From positions 1 through 23,360 of the IMG/VR virus record IMGVR_UViG_3300046313_000479: 23,360 nucleotides of DNA; one strand, written 5' to 3'. Position numbers and translations under genes: made by a program. Origin of the DNA: a virus. Under the pieces are notes generated by a model, which saw only the letters and a list, made by a program, of their open reading frames with translations, did no database searches and had not been told where the DNA came from. Numbering within the stretch: position 1 is the stretch's first letter; every line of letters starts with the position of its first letter. Positions 7,048-13,118 of this stretch are shown here, piece by piece.

Positions 7048-7459
7048 AATTACATCTGAACAAACCGTCTCTGACGCTCAGGCCACGCAAACAAAATATT
7101 TTGCCGAGCGACTACAAGCCATCTGCCACGGTGCAGCAAAGAAAGCTGGTTGGTGGGTGGCCAAAGACGGCTCACCGGTTATCGCCAACCCCTATGCCTT
7201 CAGCAACAAGCTGATGCTGGTCGTGTCTGAGTGCGCCGAGGCGATGGAGGGTGACCGCAAGGGGCTAAAAGACGACAAGTTGCCACACCGTGACATGCGC
7301 GAAGTTGAACTGGCCGACGCTGTGATCCGTATTTTCGACATGGCAGGTGCCTACGGTATGGACTTGGGTGGTGCCATCGCTGAAAAGATGACATTCAATT
7401 CCATTCGCCCTGACCACAAACCTGAAGCGCGTGCTGCTGAAGGTGGAAAGACATACTGA
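7028..7459 (+). CDS. MazG-like nucleotide pyrophosphohydrolase
   Basis: 143 aa. The MazG metal-binding pattern is visible as E68xxE71 in SECAEAMEGDRKG and E94xxD97 in ELADAVIRIFDMAG. Such enzymes hydrolyse nucleoside triphosphates to monophosphates and pyrophosphate; phage versions may adjust nucleotide pools or lower the alarmone response. The start at 7028 overlaps the VRR-NUC gene by 20 bases; an alternative ATG at 7040 overlaps by 8. Neither has a strong ribosome binding site, so the first 4 residues are uncertain. The catalytic core is complete. Confidence 0.85.
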   Translation: MKANMTEITSEQTVSDAQATQTKYFAERLQAICHGAAKKAGWWVAKDGSPVIANPYAFSNKLMLVVSECAEAMEGDRKGLKDDKLPHRDMREVELADAVIRIFDMAGAYGMDLGGAIAEKMTFNSIRPDHKPEARAAEGGKTY

Positions 7460-7580
7460 TTGCAAACCCCCTTCGACTTTCTACGTGGATATGGAGGATG
7501 GGGCGAAAGTGCGCCAAACGCGGGCGGCAAATGCGTGACGGCAACCAGAGGTTGCACCGTTTAACAAACTGAGGATAGAC
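7460..7580 (+). other. Intergenic region with small hairpin
   Basis: 121 bases between the MazG-like and membrane-protein genes. A tight hairpin, GCAACC-AGA-GGTTGC, lies at 7541-7555, followed by a short AT-rich stretch but no T-run, so it is not a classic terminator. GAGGA at about 7572 is the ribosome binding site of the next gene. Short frames, for example a basic 24-codon frame from 7498, lack spaced ribosome binding sites and are not called. Confidence 0.4.
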
Positions 7581-7907
7581 ATGATTGATACGTTTTTAAA
7601 CTTCAAATTTGACAGCCTACTTGCACTTGTCTTGTACTGGGTGCCGCTCATTTTTTGTGCGGTTTATTACACTGTTTGCATAGGTAAAGATTACCTGTTT
7701 GACAAGCGAAACCGCGAATTGCATAAAAATGCGTATTTCCCGACGCTGACAATCGGTGTGATCGTGAGCAGGGTCTTGGCATCAATTGTGCCACTTGTCA
7801 ACTTGATAGCTGCCGTCTTCGACATCTCGCCCGTGGTTTTCAAAAAGTTTTACCACTTGCTAGGTGACATTTTTGATCAGCCAATTGTGCCGCGTATAAC
7901 CAAATAA
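7581..7907 (+). CDS. Small two-helix membrane protein
   Basis: 108 aa. Two strongly hydrophobic segments are visible, about residues 12-33 (LLALVLYWVPLIFCAVYYTV) and 55-82 (LTIGVIVSRVLASIVPLVNLIAAVF), separated by a charged loop with KDYLFDKRNRELHK. The N- and C-termini are short and should be on the same side of the inner membrane. GAGGA six bases upstream is a good ribosome binding site. I recognise no family. Its place in the early region, away from the lysis genes, argues against a holin and would fit a superinfection-exclusion or membrane-anchoring role, but that is only a guess. Confidence 0.7.
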   Translation: MIDTFLNFKFDSLLALVLYWVPLIFCAVYYTVCIGKDYLFDKRNRELHKNAYFPTLTIGVIVSRVLASIVPLVNLIAAVFDISPVVFKKFYHLLGDIFDQPIVPRITK

Positions 7908-7923
7908 ATTTGCTACATTTTTA

Positions 7924-7957
7924 ATAGCTGCTTAGGCAATAAATACGCCGGCTAGAC
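7924..7957 (+). repeat. Intergenic repeat element, copy 1
   Basis: This 34-base segment in the gap before the helicase gene matches 15120-15153 at 26 of 34 positions, the last 20 bases at 18 of 20, in the same orientation. TAGC and GCTA near its ends can pair, as can GGC and GCC inside. With its flanks (GCTAC, T-run, AATAGCTGCTT, then a T-run after 7957) it resembles a hairpin-forming repeat I know from between genes of Comamonadaceae. The family assignment is from memory. Confidence 0.5.
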
Positions 7958-7976
7958 CTAGTTTTTACTGCCTAAA

Positions 7977-9392
7977 ATGTCCCAATTTACCCCCCGCCCG
8001 TACCAACATTTAATCACCAACTTCGCCCTTGACCACCCGCGCTGCAACATTTTTGCTGGCATGGGCATGGGCAAGACCTCATCCAGTGTGGCAGTGTTCG
8101 ACACGCTGCGCATGTTCGGTGAGAGCAAACGGGCACTGGTCATCGCCCCCAAGCGCGTGGCGCTAAACTCATGGCCGGACGAGATCGTCAAATGGCAAGC
8201 CTCGTTCGGACACCTAAGTATGGCCGCTGCCATCGGCACACCCGACCAGCGCCTTGCTGCCCTGCGCAGTAGCCCTGACATCTTGACGATAAACTACGAC
8301 AACTTAGCGTGGTTGATCGAGCAGTACGGTGACGACTGGCCTTTCGACATGGTTTTCGCAGACGAGTCCACACGCCTCAAGGGTCTGCGCGTCAGTGTAC
8401 AGACCAGCAAACTGGGCAAATCGTTCCTGCAAGGGCAAGGTGCCGCGCGCGCCAAGGCCATTGCCCGAGTCGCCCACACTAAGGTGCGCCGATGGGTGAA
8501 CCTCACCGGTAGCCCTGCGCCCAACGGCATTGTTGACTGTTGGGGCCAGCAGTGGTTCATTGATCGGGGCTTTGCCCTCGGCAACAGCTTTACAGCTTTC
8601 ACCAAGCGGTTTTTCCGCGCCGTACCTGGTGGCAATGGCTACTCGCAGATCGAGCCCCTTGAGTATTCGCAAAAAATTGTCGAAGACCTCATGCGCCCGA
8701 CCAGTATCACCGTTGACGCAAAAGACTGGTTCGACCTTGAGAAAGTGATCGAGAGAACAGTCTTCGTTGACCTGCCGCCTGCCGCACGCAACCAGTACCG
8801 TGAAATGCAAAAAGAGCTGTTTACGTGGATTGAGCAGCACCCGCTTGAGGCGTTCAACGCTGGCACCAAGTCGCTGAAATGCCTGCAGATTGCCAGCGGT
8901 GCTGTCATCTACGACGACAAGGGTAGTTGGGCTAAGGTGCATGACGAGAAGTTGGACGCGCTCAAGAGCGTAGTCGAAGAAGCCAACGGTGAGTCGATAC
9001 TTGTGACCTACCAGTTTAAATCTGACCTTGAGCGCATTCTCAAGGCTTTCCCCCGTGCGCGAACGCTTGACAGTACCAAGACGCAAAAAGACTTTGAGAG
9101 CGGCAAACTCCCTATGCTGGTCGTCCACCCGAAGTCGGCTGGCCACGGTCTGAACTTGCAGCAAAACTGCCGCATCCTGTGCGACTACAGCAGCGGGTTC
9201 AATCTTGAAGAAGACGAGCAGGTCATCGAGCGGATCGGTCCAACCAGACAAGCGCAAATAGGCAAGAAGCGCTCTGTTTTTCGCTACCGCATCGTCGCCC
9301 GTGACACTGTTGAGCACCATGTTGTGCTCCCGCGCCTCAAGTCAAAAGCCTCTGTGCAAGACGCATTTAAAGAGGCCATGAAAAAACGCTAA
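7977..9392 (+). CDS. SNF2-type DEAD-like DNA helicase/translocase
   Basis: 471 aa. Superfamily 2 motifs are in order: Q-like RPYQ (7-10), Walker A GMGMGKT (28-34, K33), motif Ia-like VIAPKRV, motif II DES (129-131), motif III LTGSPAPNG (176-184), motif V SAGHGLNLQ (387-395), and motif VI QVIERIGPTRQ (415-425; R419 and R424). The ADES-T variant and the ERIGPTRQ form are typical of phage SNF2 proteins of this size. It should hydrolyse ATP to move on duplex DNA. Together with VRR-NUC and the polymerase it belongs to a known phage replication module; no hexameric replicative helicase is visible, so it may be the main motor. No ribosome binding site is evident before the ATG. Confidence 0.9.
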   Translation: MSQFTPRPYQHLITNFALDHPRCNIFAGMGMGKTSSSVAVFDTLRMFGESKRALVIAPKRVALNSWPDEIVKWQASFGHLSMAAAIGTPDQRLAALRSSPDILTINYDNLAWLIEQYGDDWPFDMVFADESTRLKGLRVSVQTSKLGKSFLQGQGAARAKAIARVAHTKVRRWVNLTGSPAPNGIVDCWGQQWFIDRGFALGNSFTAFTKRFFRAVPGGNGYSQIEPLEYSQKIVEDLMRPTSITVDAKDWFDLEKVIERTVFVDLPPAARNQYREMQKELFTWIEQHPLEAFNAGTKSLKCLQIASGAVIYDDKGSWAKVHDEKLDALKSVVEEANGESILVTYQFKSDLERILKAFPRARTLDSTKTQKDFESGKLPMLVVHPKSAGHGLNLQQNCRILCDYSSGFNLEEDEQVIERIGPTRQAQIGKKRSVFRYRIVARDTVEHHVVLPRLKSKASVQDAFKEAMKKR

Positions 9393-9399
9393 ATAAATG

Positions 9400-9444
9400 T
9401 TGACAGTTATTATGCAATTGCATTAAACTTGCGCAATTGCATAA
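9400..9444 (+). promoter_or_regulatory. Promoter with two palindromic operators
   Basis: TTGACA (9400-9405), a 17-base spacer and TTAAAC (9423-9428) make a good sigma-70-type promoter. The spacer holds the perfect palindrome ATGCAATTGCAT (9412-9423), and just downstream lies TTGCGCAATTGCATAA (9429-9444), whose core GCAATTGC repeats the first one 19 bases later. A protein bound at either site would block RNA polymerase. The promoter would drive the accessory, excisionase and integrase genes. Confidence 0.72.
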
Positions 9445-9468
9445 TTTCAACACAACCGGAGCGTAAAG

Positions 9469-10077
9469 ATGACAGATCAAGTAACGAGATTCAAGGTCGG
9501 GCAGAAGTGGCGAACACGCGGGGGGCTCATTGACACGATCACCAGTGCCGATGGTGTCGGTGACTATCCTATCCAAGTTAGTAGTGGGTATGTATATACC
9601 TGCGCAGGGCGGTTCGACTCGTCAAAGAATACCAATGAAATGGACCTGGTTCATCTCGTAAGCGAAGCTCCTGATGACACAAATATCGTGCCTGAACAAT
9701 CAGTGGTCGATGCGTTCATGGCCAACGCGCAATCCACAACTCAGATCGAAATGTTTGAGAAACCTGTTGTTGCCACCAGCAATATGAATGTCGCTGGCTA
9801 CGAAACCTTAGCTGATGTTTTACAGCGCGCTTACAACCAAGCAGCAGTCGGCAAGGGTGTAGAACGCCACTCAGCAGCGGGCGAACCCTTCCACGAGCAG
9901 GTCATGCAGATTGGTGCTGCCAAGTTCGGACACGGTGCGCTGTTGTTCCAAGCCTTCAAAAAGTCTGAGGAAAGCCAGCGTCTACCGCATGACCGCGCCA
10001 TCAACGAGTTGTTGGGTGCCATCAACTACTTGGCAGGGGCCGTGATCGCCTTGGAAATCAAAAAGGACACCGCGTGA
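9469..10077 (+). CDS. Two-domain phage protein of unknown function
   Basis: 202 aa, with a good ribosome binding site (CGGAG, seven bases before the ATG). The N-terminal part (about 5-70: FKVGQKWRTRGGLIDTI through DLVHLVSE) looks like a small beta domain. The C-terminal part (about 110-198) is helical: LADVLQRAYNQAAVGKGVERH, FHEQVMQIG, and RAINELLGAINYLAGAVIALE. I recognise this C-terminal block as a frequent phage domain of unknown function, often near dNTP-metabolism genes, but cannot give an activity. It is the first gene after the operator-controlled promoter. The next gene starts within its stop codon. Confidence 0.7.
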   Translation: MTDQVTRFKVGQKWRTRGGLIDTITSADGVGDYPIQVSSGYVYTCAGRFDSSKNTNEMDLVHLVSEAPDDTNIVPEQSVVDAFMANAQSTTQIEMFEKPVVATSNMNVAGYETLADVLQRAYNQAAVGKGVERHSAAGEPFHEQVMQIGAAKFGHGALLFQAFKKSEESQRLPHDRAINELLGAINYLAGAVIALEIKKDTA

Positions 10078-10295
10078 TGACTACAAAAAATACCCCGTGC
10101 CCTGAGTACCAAAAACTCCAAGGTGCACGCGCAGCGTCTGCCGAGCGCGTGCGCAAATCCACAGAGCGTCTTGAGGAAACACGCGATGCGCGCGACCCGT
10201 ACATGGTCGATGCCATCGTCGGTGCGATCCTCGGGCTTGTCGCCTTCGGGTTGCTGATTGACAAATTCAACGGGTGGTTGTCATGGGTGCAGTAG
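10077..10295 (+). CDS. Small single-pass membrane protein
   Basis: 72 aa from ATG; a GTG one codon earlier is possible. Residues about 15-42 are charged and helical (ERVRKSTERLEETRDARD), probably a coiled coil, followed by one transmembrane helix (about 45-61, VDAIVGAILGLVAFGLLI) and a short tail with FNGWLSWV. The start overlaps the preceding stop by one base (TGATG). The function is unknown. The form, coiled coil plus tail anchor, would suit a membrane-tethered adaptor. Confidence 0.65.
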   Translation: MTTKNTPCPEYQKLQGARAASAERVRKSTERLEETRDARDPYMVDAIVGAILGLVAFGLLIDKFNGWLSWVQ

Positions 10296-10729
10296 CTGAT
10301 GGTGAAACCCTGAGAATGGTTAAAAGAGATGCCGAAAAACGGTGGAGATTGGCTAACCCTGAGAAAGTCAGAGATTACCAAAGACAGTGGAGGGCAGCTA
10401 ACCCTGAGAAAGACAGAGCCAATAAAGCTAAGTGGCGACTCTCCAACCCTGAGAAAGTTGCTGCAATCGCATTGAAATACCAACAGTCAATGCGATTGAA
10501 ATTAAAAATAGCTAAGGCTGACAAAGCTGTTGCTACCGCTTTGAAACTGAAAAGAATCAAGGACGATAAGGCTGAAGCAAAAGTCGAGAAAGCTGAGGCC
10601 GCCAAGTTGGCTTCAAAAATTAAGTATGTAGCCAAACTAGCAGCTTTACGCGAGGCAACTCGCCTGAAGCGGGAAATAAGAATGACCAACACGGTTACAA
10701 GCTACGTGATGATGCCCTATCGCCACTAG
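10283..10729 (+). CDS. Highly basic protein with 15-residue NPEK repeats
   Basis: 148 aa from the ATG; a GTG at 10274 and an ATG at 10316 are alternatives. It overlaps the preceding gene by 13 bases. The N-terminal half carries three 15-residue repeats, W-R-(L/A)-(A/S)-N-P-E-K followed by seven variable residues; the rest is a long Lys/Ala helix. The base composition is AT-richer than the flanking genes. Similar NPEK-type repeats occur next to HNH or endonuclease VII domains in phage and bacterial proteins, but no nuclease motif is present here, so it may be a nuclease remnant or a free DNA-binding protein. Confidence 0.65.
   Translation: MGAVADGETLRMVKRDAEKRWRLANPEKVRDYQRQWRAANPEKDRANKAKWRLSNPEKVAAIALKYQQSMRLKLKIAKADKAVATALKLKRIKDDKAEAKVEKAEAAKLASKIKYVAKLAALREATRLKREIRMTNTVTSYVMMPYRH
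10343..10477 (+). repeat. Three tandem 45-base coding repeats
   Basis: Units start at 10343, 10388 and 10433, exactly 45 bases apart. The core GCTAACCCTGAGAAAG occurs unchanged in units 1 and 2 and with two differences in unit 3. Near identity at DNA level in the core, against variation elsewhere, points to fairly recent duplication or to selection on the protein repeat. Confidence 0.8.
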
Positions 10730-10770
10730 CACCTTGCTTGTTCCGAAATCAAAAAATAGTCAGAAAAATT

Positions 10771-10965
10771 ATGAACATCAAAGTCAACCGATCAAACGTG
10801 GCTGTCGATCAGAACTACTTTTGGCAACCCGTGTCCACCTGCCTGAAAGGTGTCAAAGTACAGTTGCTTGGACAGGGCGGTTTACCGATGTACGGTAACT
10901 GGGACGGAAAAGACAAGATCTACACCGATTGGGCACCGTTACCAAAGAAGCGTGAGGACACATGA
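10771..10965 (+). CDS. Small conserved phage protein
   Basis: 64 aa from the ATG; a TTG at 10738 would extend it by 11 residues but has no ribosome binding site. Conserved-looking blocks are NVAVDQNYFWQPVSTCLKG, KVQLLGQGGL and GNWDGKDKIYTDWAPLPK. I have seen this pattern in short uncharacterised proteins of many Proteobacteria phages, usually in early regions. Its beta-rich, Gly/Trp-containing form suggests a small barrel. Its stop overlaps the excisionase start (ATGA). The function is unknown. Confidence 0.7.
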   Translation: MNIKVNRSNVAVDQNYFWQPVSTCLKGVKVQLLGQGGLPMYGNWDGKDKIYTDWAPLPKKREDT

Positions 10966-11168
10966 GCGAAGTTATAAACGTCCTGCCGGCGCAGAATGTC
11001 ACGATCAAGCTGGCATCGGTATGTACAGGCTGGTCTGAGAAAGCGATCAGGCGTAAGATTGAGGACGGCATCTGGTTGGAGGGGCGAGAATATTTCCGCA
11101 CCCCTGACAAATGCATAATGGTCAATCTGAAAGGGGTCACAAAATGGGTAGAAAAGGCACCGGCGTAG
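10962..11168 (+). CDS. xis: Excisionase-like DNA-binding protein
   Basis: 68 aa. The pattern VTIKLASVCTGWSEKAI-R-RKIEDGIW, then EGREYFRTPDKCIMVNLKGVTKWVE, is a small winged helix of the excisionase type: a recognition helix with ARRKI-like residues, then a wing with D-x-C-I-x-V. GAGG at 10954 is a good ribosome binding site. It overlaps the upstream gene by ATGA and the integrase gene by 25 bases, the usual arrangement for a directionality factor that controls the balance between integration and excision. Confidence 0.8.
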   Translation: MSEVINVLPAQNVTIKLASVCTGWSEKAIRRKIEDGIWLEGREYFRTPDKCIMVNLKGVTKWVEKAPA

Positions 11169-12289
11169 AGGTACGCGACAAGTCAATACGACTCACCTTC
11201 ACATTTGACGGTGAGCCCAAGCGCGAAACGCTGAAACTCAACGGTGTGGTAATGCCACCAACGGCAGCAAATGTACGATATGCCAACAAATTGGCCGTTG
11301 AAATTCGCGACAAAATCGCCCACGACACTTTCAGCATGGCTGAGTATTTCCCTGCCAGCGGTTCGGGCGGCGGGCTGACGGTCAGTGCGCAGTTGGACAC
11401 TTGGCTTGCTGCGCAGCGCATTGAGTACAGCACGCGCAAAGGATATGAGACTTGCATGCGCTTTTGGAAAGCCACCATCGGTGACAAACTGGTCAGAACT
11501 TTGAAGCCAAGTCACGCTATGACTGTGATTGCCAACCGCCTTGATCTATCGGGCAAAACCATCAACAACTACACCAGCGTGCTACGTGAAGCGATGCAAC
11601 TGGCCGTGCTGGACAAAATCTTGGTCGAGAACCCGATAGGCAAAATTCAAAGTGCCACCTACCAGAAGCCTGAGCCGGACCCGTTCACCGCTGAGGAAAC
11701 CGAGCGGATCATCAGCTACATGGAAACCAAGCACCCAGGTCATGTTGCCAACATGGTTAAGTTCTGGCTGTGGACAGGGTTGCGCTCTGGTGAATTATTA
11801 GGTTTGCACTGGGCGAACGTGGACATTGCCAGTGGCACGATTCTGGTCACAGAATCACGGGTGCTCGGCATCCAGAAGAAAAGCACCAAGACCAACAAAG
11901 CCCGCACCGTCAAGCTGAACAGCCGCGCCATGGCCGCACTGCAAGCCCAGCGCGCACTGACGCAAATCCAAGGCGATGAGGTGTTCAAGCACCCGCGCTA
12001 CGGCACGGGATGGGTGAACGTGCGGGGTTTCGTCCTGACCTACTGGCAACCTGCGCTGAAAGTGTTGGGCATCCGCTATCGCCGCCCCTACGACATGCGC
12101 CACACCTACGCCACGGCGATGTTGATGGCAGATATGAACTCATCCATGGCAGCAAAGCAAATGGGGCACAGCGTCGAGATTTTCCTGAGAACCTATGCCA
12201 AGTGGCTAGAGGGATCGCAGACTGACCATGAAATGAACAAGTTAGAAGCGGCGTTCGGTGTGCCGCAGAAATTGAAAGGTGTGAAATGA
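11144..12289 (+). CDS. int: Tyrosine integrase with DUF3596-type arm-binding domain
   Basis: 381 aa from the ATG with AAGGGG at 11131-11136; an upstream ATG at 11111 lacks a ribosome binding site. The N-terminus (GVEVRDKSIRLTFTFDG, about 7-65) is an arm-type DNA-binding domain of the DUF3596 class, followed by a core-binding domain (about 80-165) and the catalytic domain. Catalytic residues seen are R214 (TGLRSGE), R319 (YDMRHT), H342 (MGHS) and nucleophile Y351 (LRTYAKW), plus a lysine in the STKTNKART turn. The first position of the HxxR motif is Tyr316, a known variation in this subfamily. It probably recombines the attP site about 250 bases downstream with the 3' end of a host tRNA gene. 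Confidence 0.93.
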   Translation: MGRKGTGVEVRDKSIRLTFTFDGEPKRETLKLNGVVMPPTAANVRYANKLAVEIRDKIAHDTFSMAEYFPASGSGGGLTVSAQLDTWLAAQRIEYSTRKGYETCMRFWKATIGDKLVRTLKPSHAMTVIANRLDLSGKTINNYTSVLREAMQLAVLDKILVENPIGKIQSATYQKPEPDPFTAEETERIISYMETKHPGHVANMVKFWLWTGLRSGELLGLHWANVDIASGTILVTESRVLGIQKKSTKTNKARTVKLNSRAMAALQAQRALTQIQGDEVFKHPRYGTGWVNVRGFVLTYWQPALKVLGIRYRRPYDMRHTYATAMLMADMNSSMAAKQMGHSVEIFLRTYAKWLEGSQTDHEMNKLEAAFGVPQKLKGVK

Positions 12290-12498
12290 CTAAATTTATC
12301 GTACAACGACTTGACCCGAAAACAGGTGGGTTAATCACTGAGTTTGACAAACAGGCTATGGAGTTTGCACAAGCAGCAGATTCGTTTAAACATGCTGCTG
12401 AAACCTTCCGTGAGCATGTGTGCAATATCAATATTGCATCAAAGACGCTGGTATCAGCACTGGCAATTCTTCCCCACAACTTCCCCGAGCAAAAATAA
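12286..12498 (+). CDS. Small protein of unknown function between int and attP
   Basis: 70 aa. It overlaps the integrase stop by ATGA and has a good ribosome binding site (AAAGGTG). The sequence is helical (EFDKQAMEFAQAADSFKHAAETFREHV), with no recognised motif. Its last 11 or so codons are made of the left-side arm-type repeats (two TTCCCC at 12470-12486), so its C-terminus doubles as part of attP. An 8-bp inverted repeat, TGCAATAT-CA-ATATTGCA, lies within it at 12421-12438. Confidence 0.6.
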   Translation: MTKFIVQRLDPKTGGLITEFDKQAMEFAQAADSFKHAAETFREHVCNINIASKTLVSALAILPHNFPEQK

Positions 12499-12664
12499 AA
12501 ACCTCGTAAGTCATTGACCTACGAGGCTAATTTATGGAGCGGGTAAAGGGAATCGAACCCATCTATTAGGGGAAAGTAGGGGAACATAGGGGCATAGTTT
12601 ACCTCTGTAGGGGGTCAGTTCGTTCCCCCTGATTCCCCTAATTCTTCCCCCGATTCTTCCCTGA
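12466..12664. other. attP: Phage attachment site attP with tRNA 3'-end core
   Basis: The core at 12535-12560, read on the - strand, is GGGTTCGATTCCC plus a 7-base acceptor strand and TCCA: the T-arm and 3' end of a tRNA. U before CCA and the acceptor sequence suggest tRNA-Gly. The matching 5' half of the tRNA is absent. Repeats of TTCCCC/GGGGAA surround the core: two at 12470-12486 on the left, GGGGAA at 12570 and 12580 plus TAGGGG at 12587 on the right, then inverted copies at about 12622, 12632, 12644 and 12655. These look like integrase arm sites. Having arms and phage genes on both sides identifies attP; an integrated prophage would have them split between attL and attR. Confidence 0.85.
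12491..12526 (-). terminator. Rho-independent terminator of the late (- strand) operon
   Basis: 12502-12510 pairs with 12518-12526 over 9 positions with one G-U wobble, around a 7-base loop. On the - strand the hairpin is followed by TTTTTATTTTT. It ends leftward transcription of the lysis genes before it can run into int. On the host chromosome it would also lie just after the tRNA 3' end, so it may act as the tRNA terminator there. The hairpin alone could also hinder rightward transcripts. Confidence 0.8.
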
Positions 12665-12666
12665 AC

Positions 12667-13107
12667 TTAATTCGGCGGTACTGCCCACGGAGCTACAGGT
12701 GTAATGCTAATAAGTGCGTTGTTGGCCACATCTTTATCAGCCGCACCTTTTGTACTGTTGACGATGTTCCCAACGAGGCCGAACCAACCGCCAGCCAAGC
12801 TAGTTGCTGCCGGAACAATAATCTTAGCCATTTCCACATTGCCGTTTAATGGTGCTTTGTACTCAGGTACTTTTCCACTGGTATCGGCGGGGTTGTAAAC
12901 AGTCATTGACTGCACGCCCTTCAACTCAATGGTTTGACCAGGCAAACCAACCATTTGAAAAATGGGTACAGGCTTAGCTTTTTGAGTTGCTTCAATCTGT
13001 TTGTCGTACATCTTCTCGCTGTGATCCATTTCAGCCTGTGAGGATGCGCAGCCAGTGATGAACAAAGATACAACAACAGCAGTGGAGATGAGTATGGTGC
13101 GTTTCAT
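12667..13107 (-). CDS. Phage-encoded lipoprotein
   Basis: 146 aa. It has a signal peptide with lipobox LFITGC, Cys20 being the lipidated residue, and an AAGGA ribosome binding site seven bases before the ATG. The mature part contains IFQMVGLPGQTIELKGVQSMTVYNP, Pro/Lys-rich loops, and a Gly/Ala-rich hydrophobic stretch (about 95-115, KIIVPAATSLAGGWFGLVG) that could associate with the membrane. It is the last gene of the lysis region, next to attP. It is not the outer spanin, which is nested in the previous gene. It could be a superinfection-exclusion or envelope protein; I do not know its function. Confidence 0.8.
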   Translation of the reverse strand: MKRTILISTAVVVSLFITGCASSQAEMDHSEKMYDKQIEATQKAKPVPIFQMVGLPGQTIELKGVQSMTVYNPADTSGKVPEYKAPLNGNVEMAKIIVPAATSLAGGWFGLVGNIVNSTKGAADKDVANNALISITPVAPWAVPPN

Positions 13108-13118
13108 GGTGAAGTCCT

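Noticed and set aside
7498-7572. Basic 24-codon frame in the gap after the MazG-like gene
   Set aside because: GGAGG touches the start codon with no spacer, and there is no sign of conservation.
8304-9320. Long open frame on the - strand (338 codons) opposite the SNF2 helicase gene
   Set aside because: The + strand frame has all the helicase motifs in order. The antisense frame has no recognisable motif and arises from the codon bias of the helicase gene.
10343-10477. CRISPR-like array
   Set aside because: The repeats are in frame, contiguous at 45 bases without spacers, and encode a regular protein repeat.
12535-12560. tRNA gene
   Set aside because: Only the T-arm, acceptor 3' strand and CCA are present. 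No anticodon arm or D-arm precedes it, so it is an att core, not a gene.
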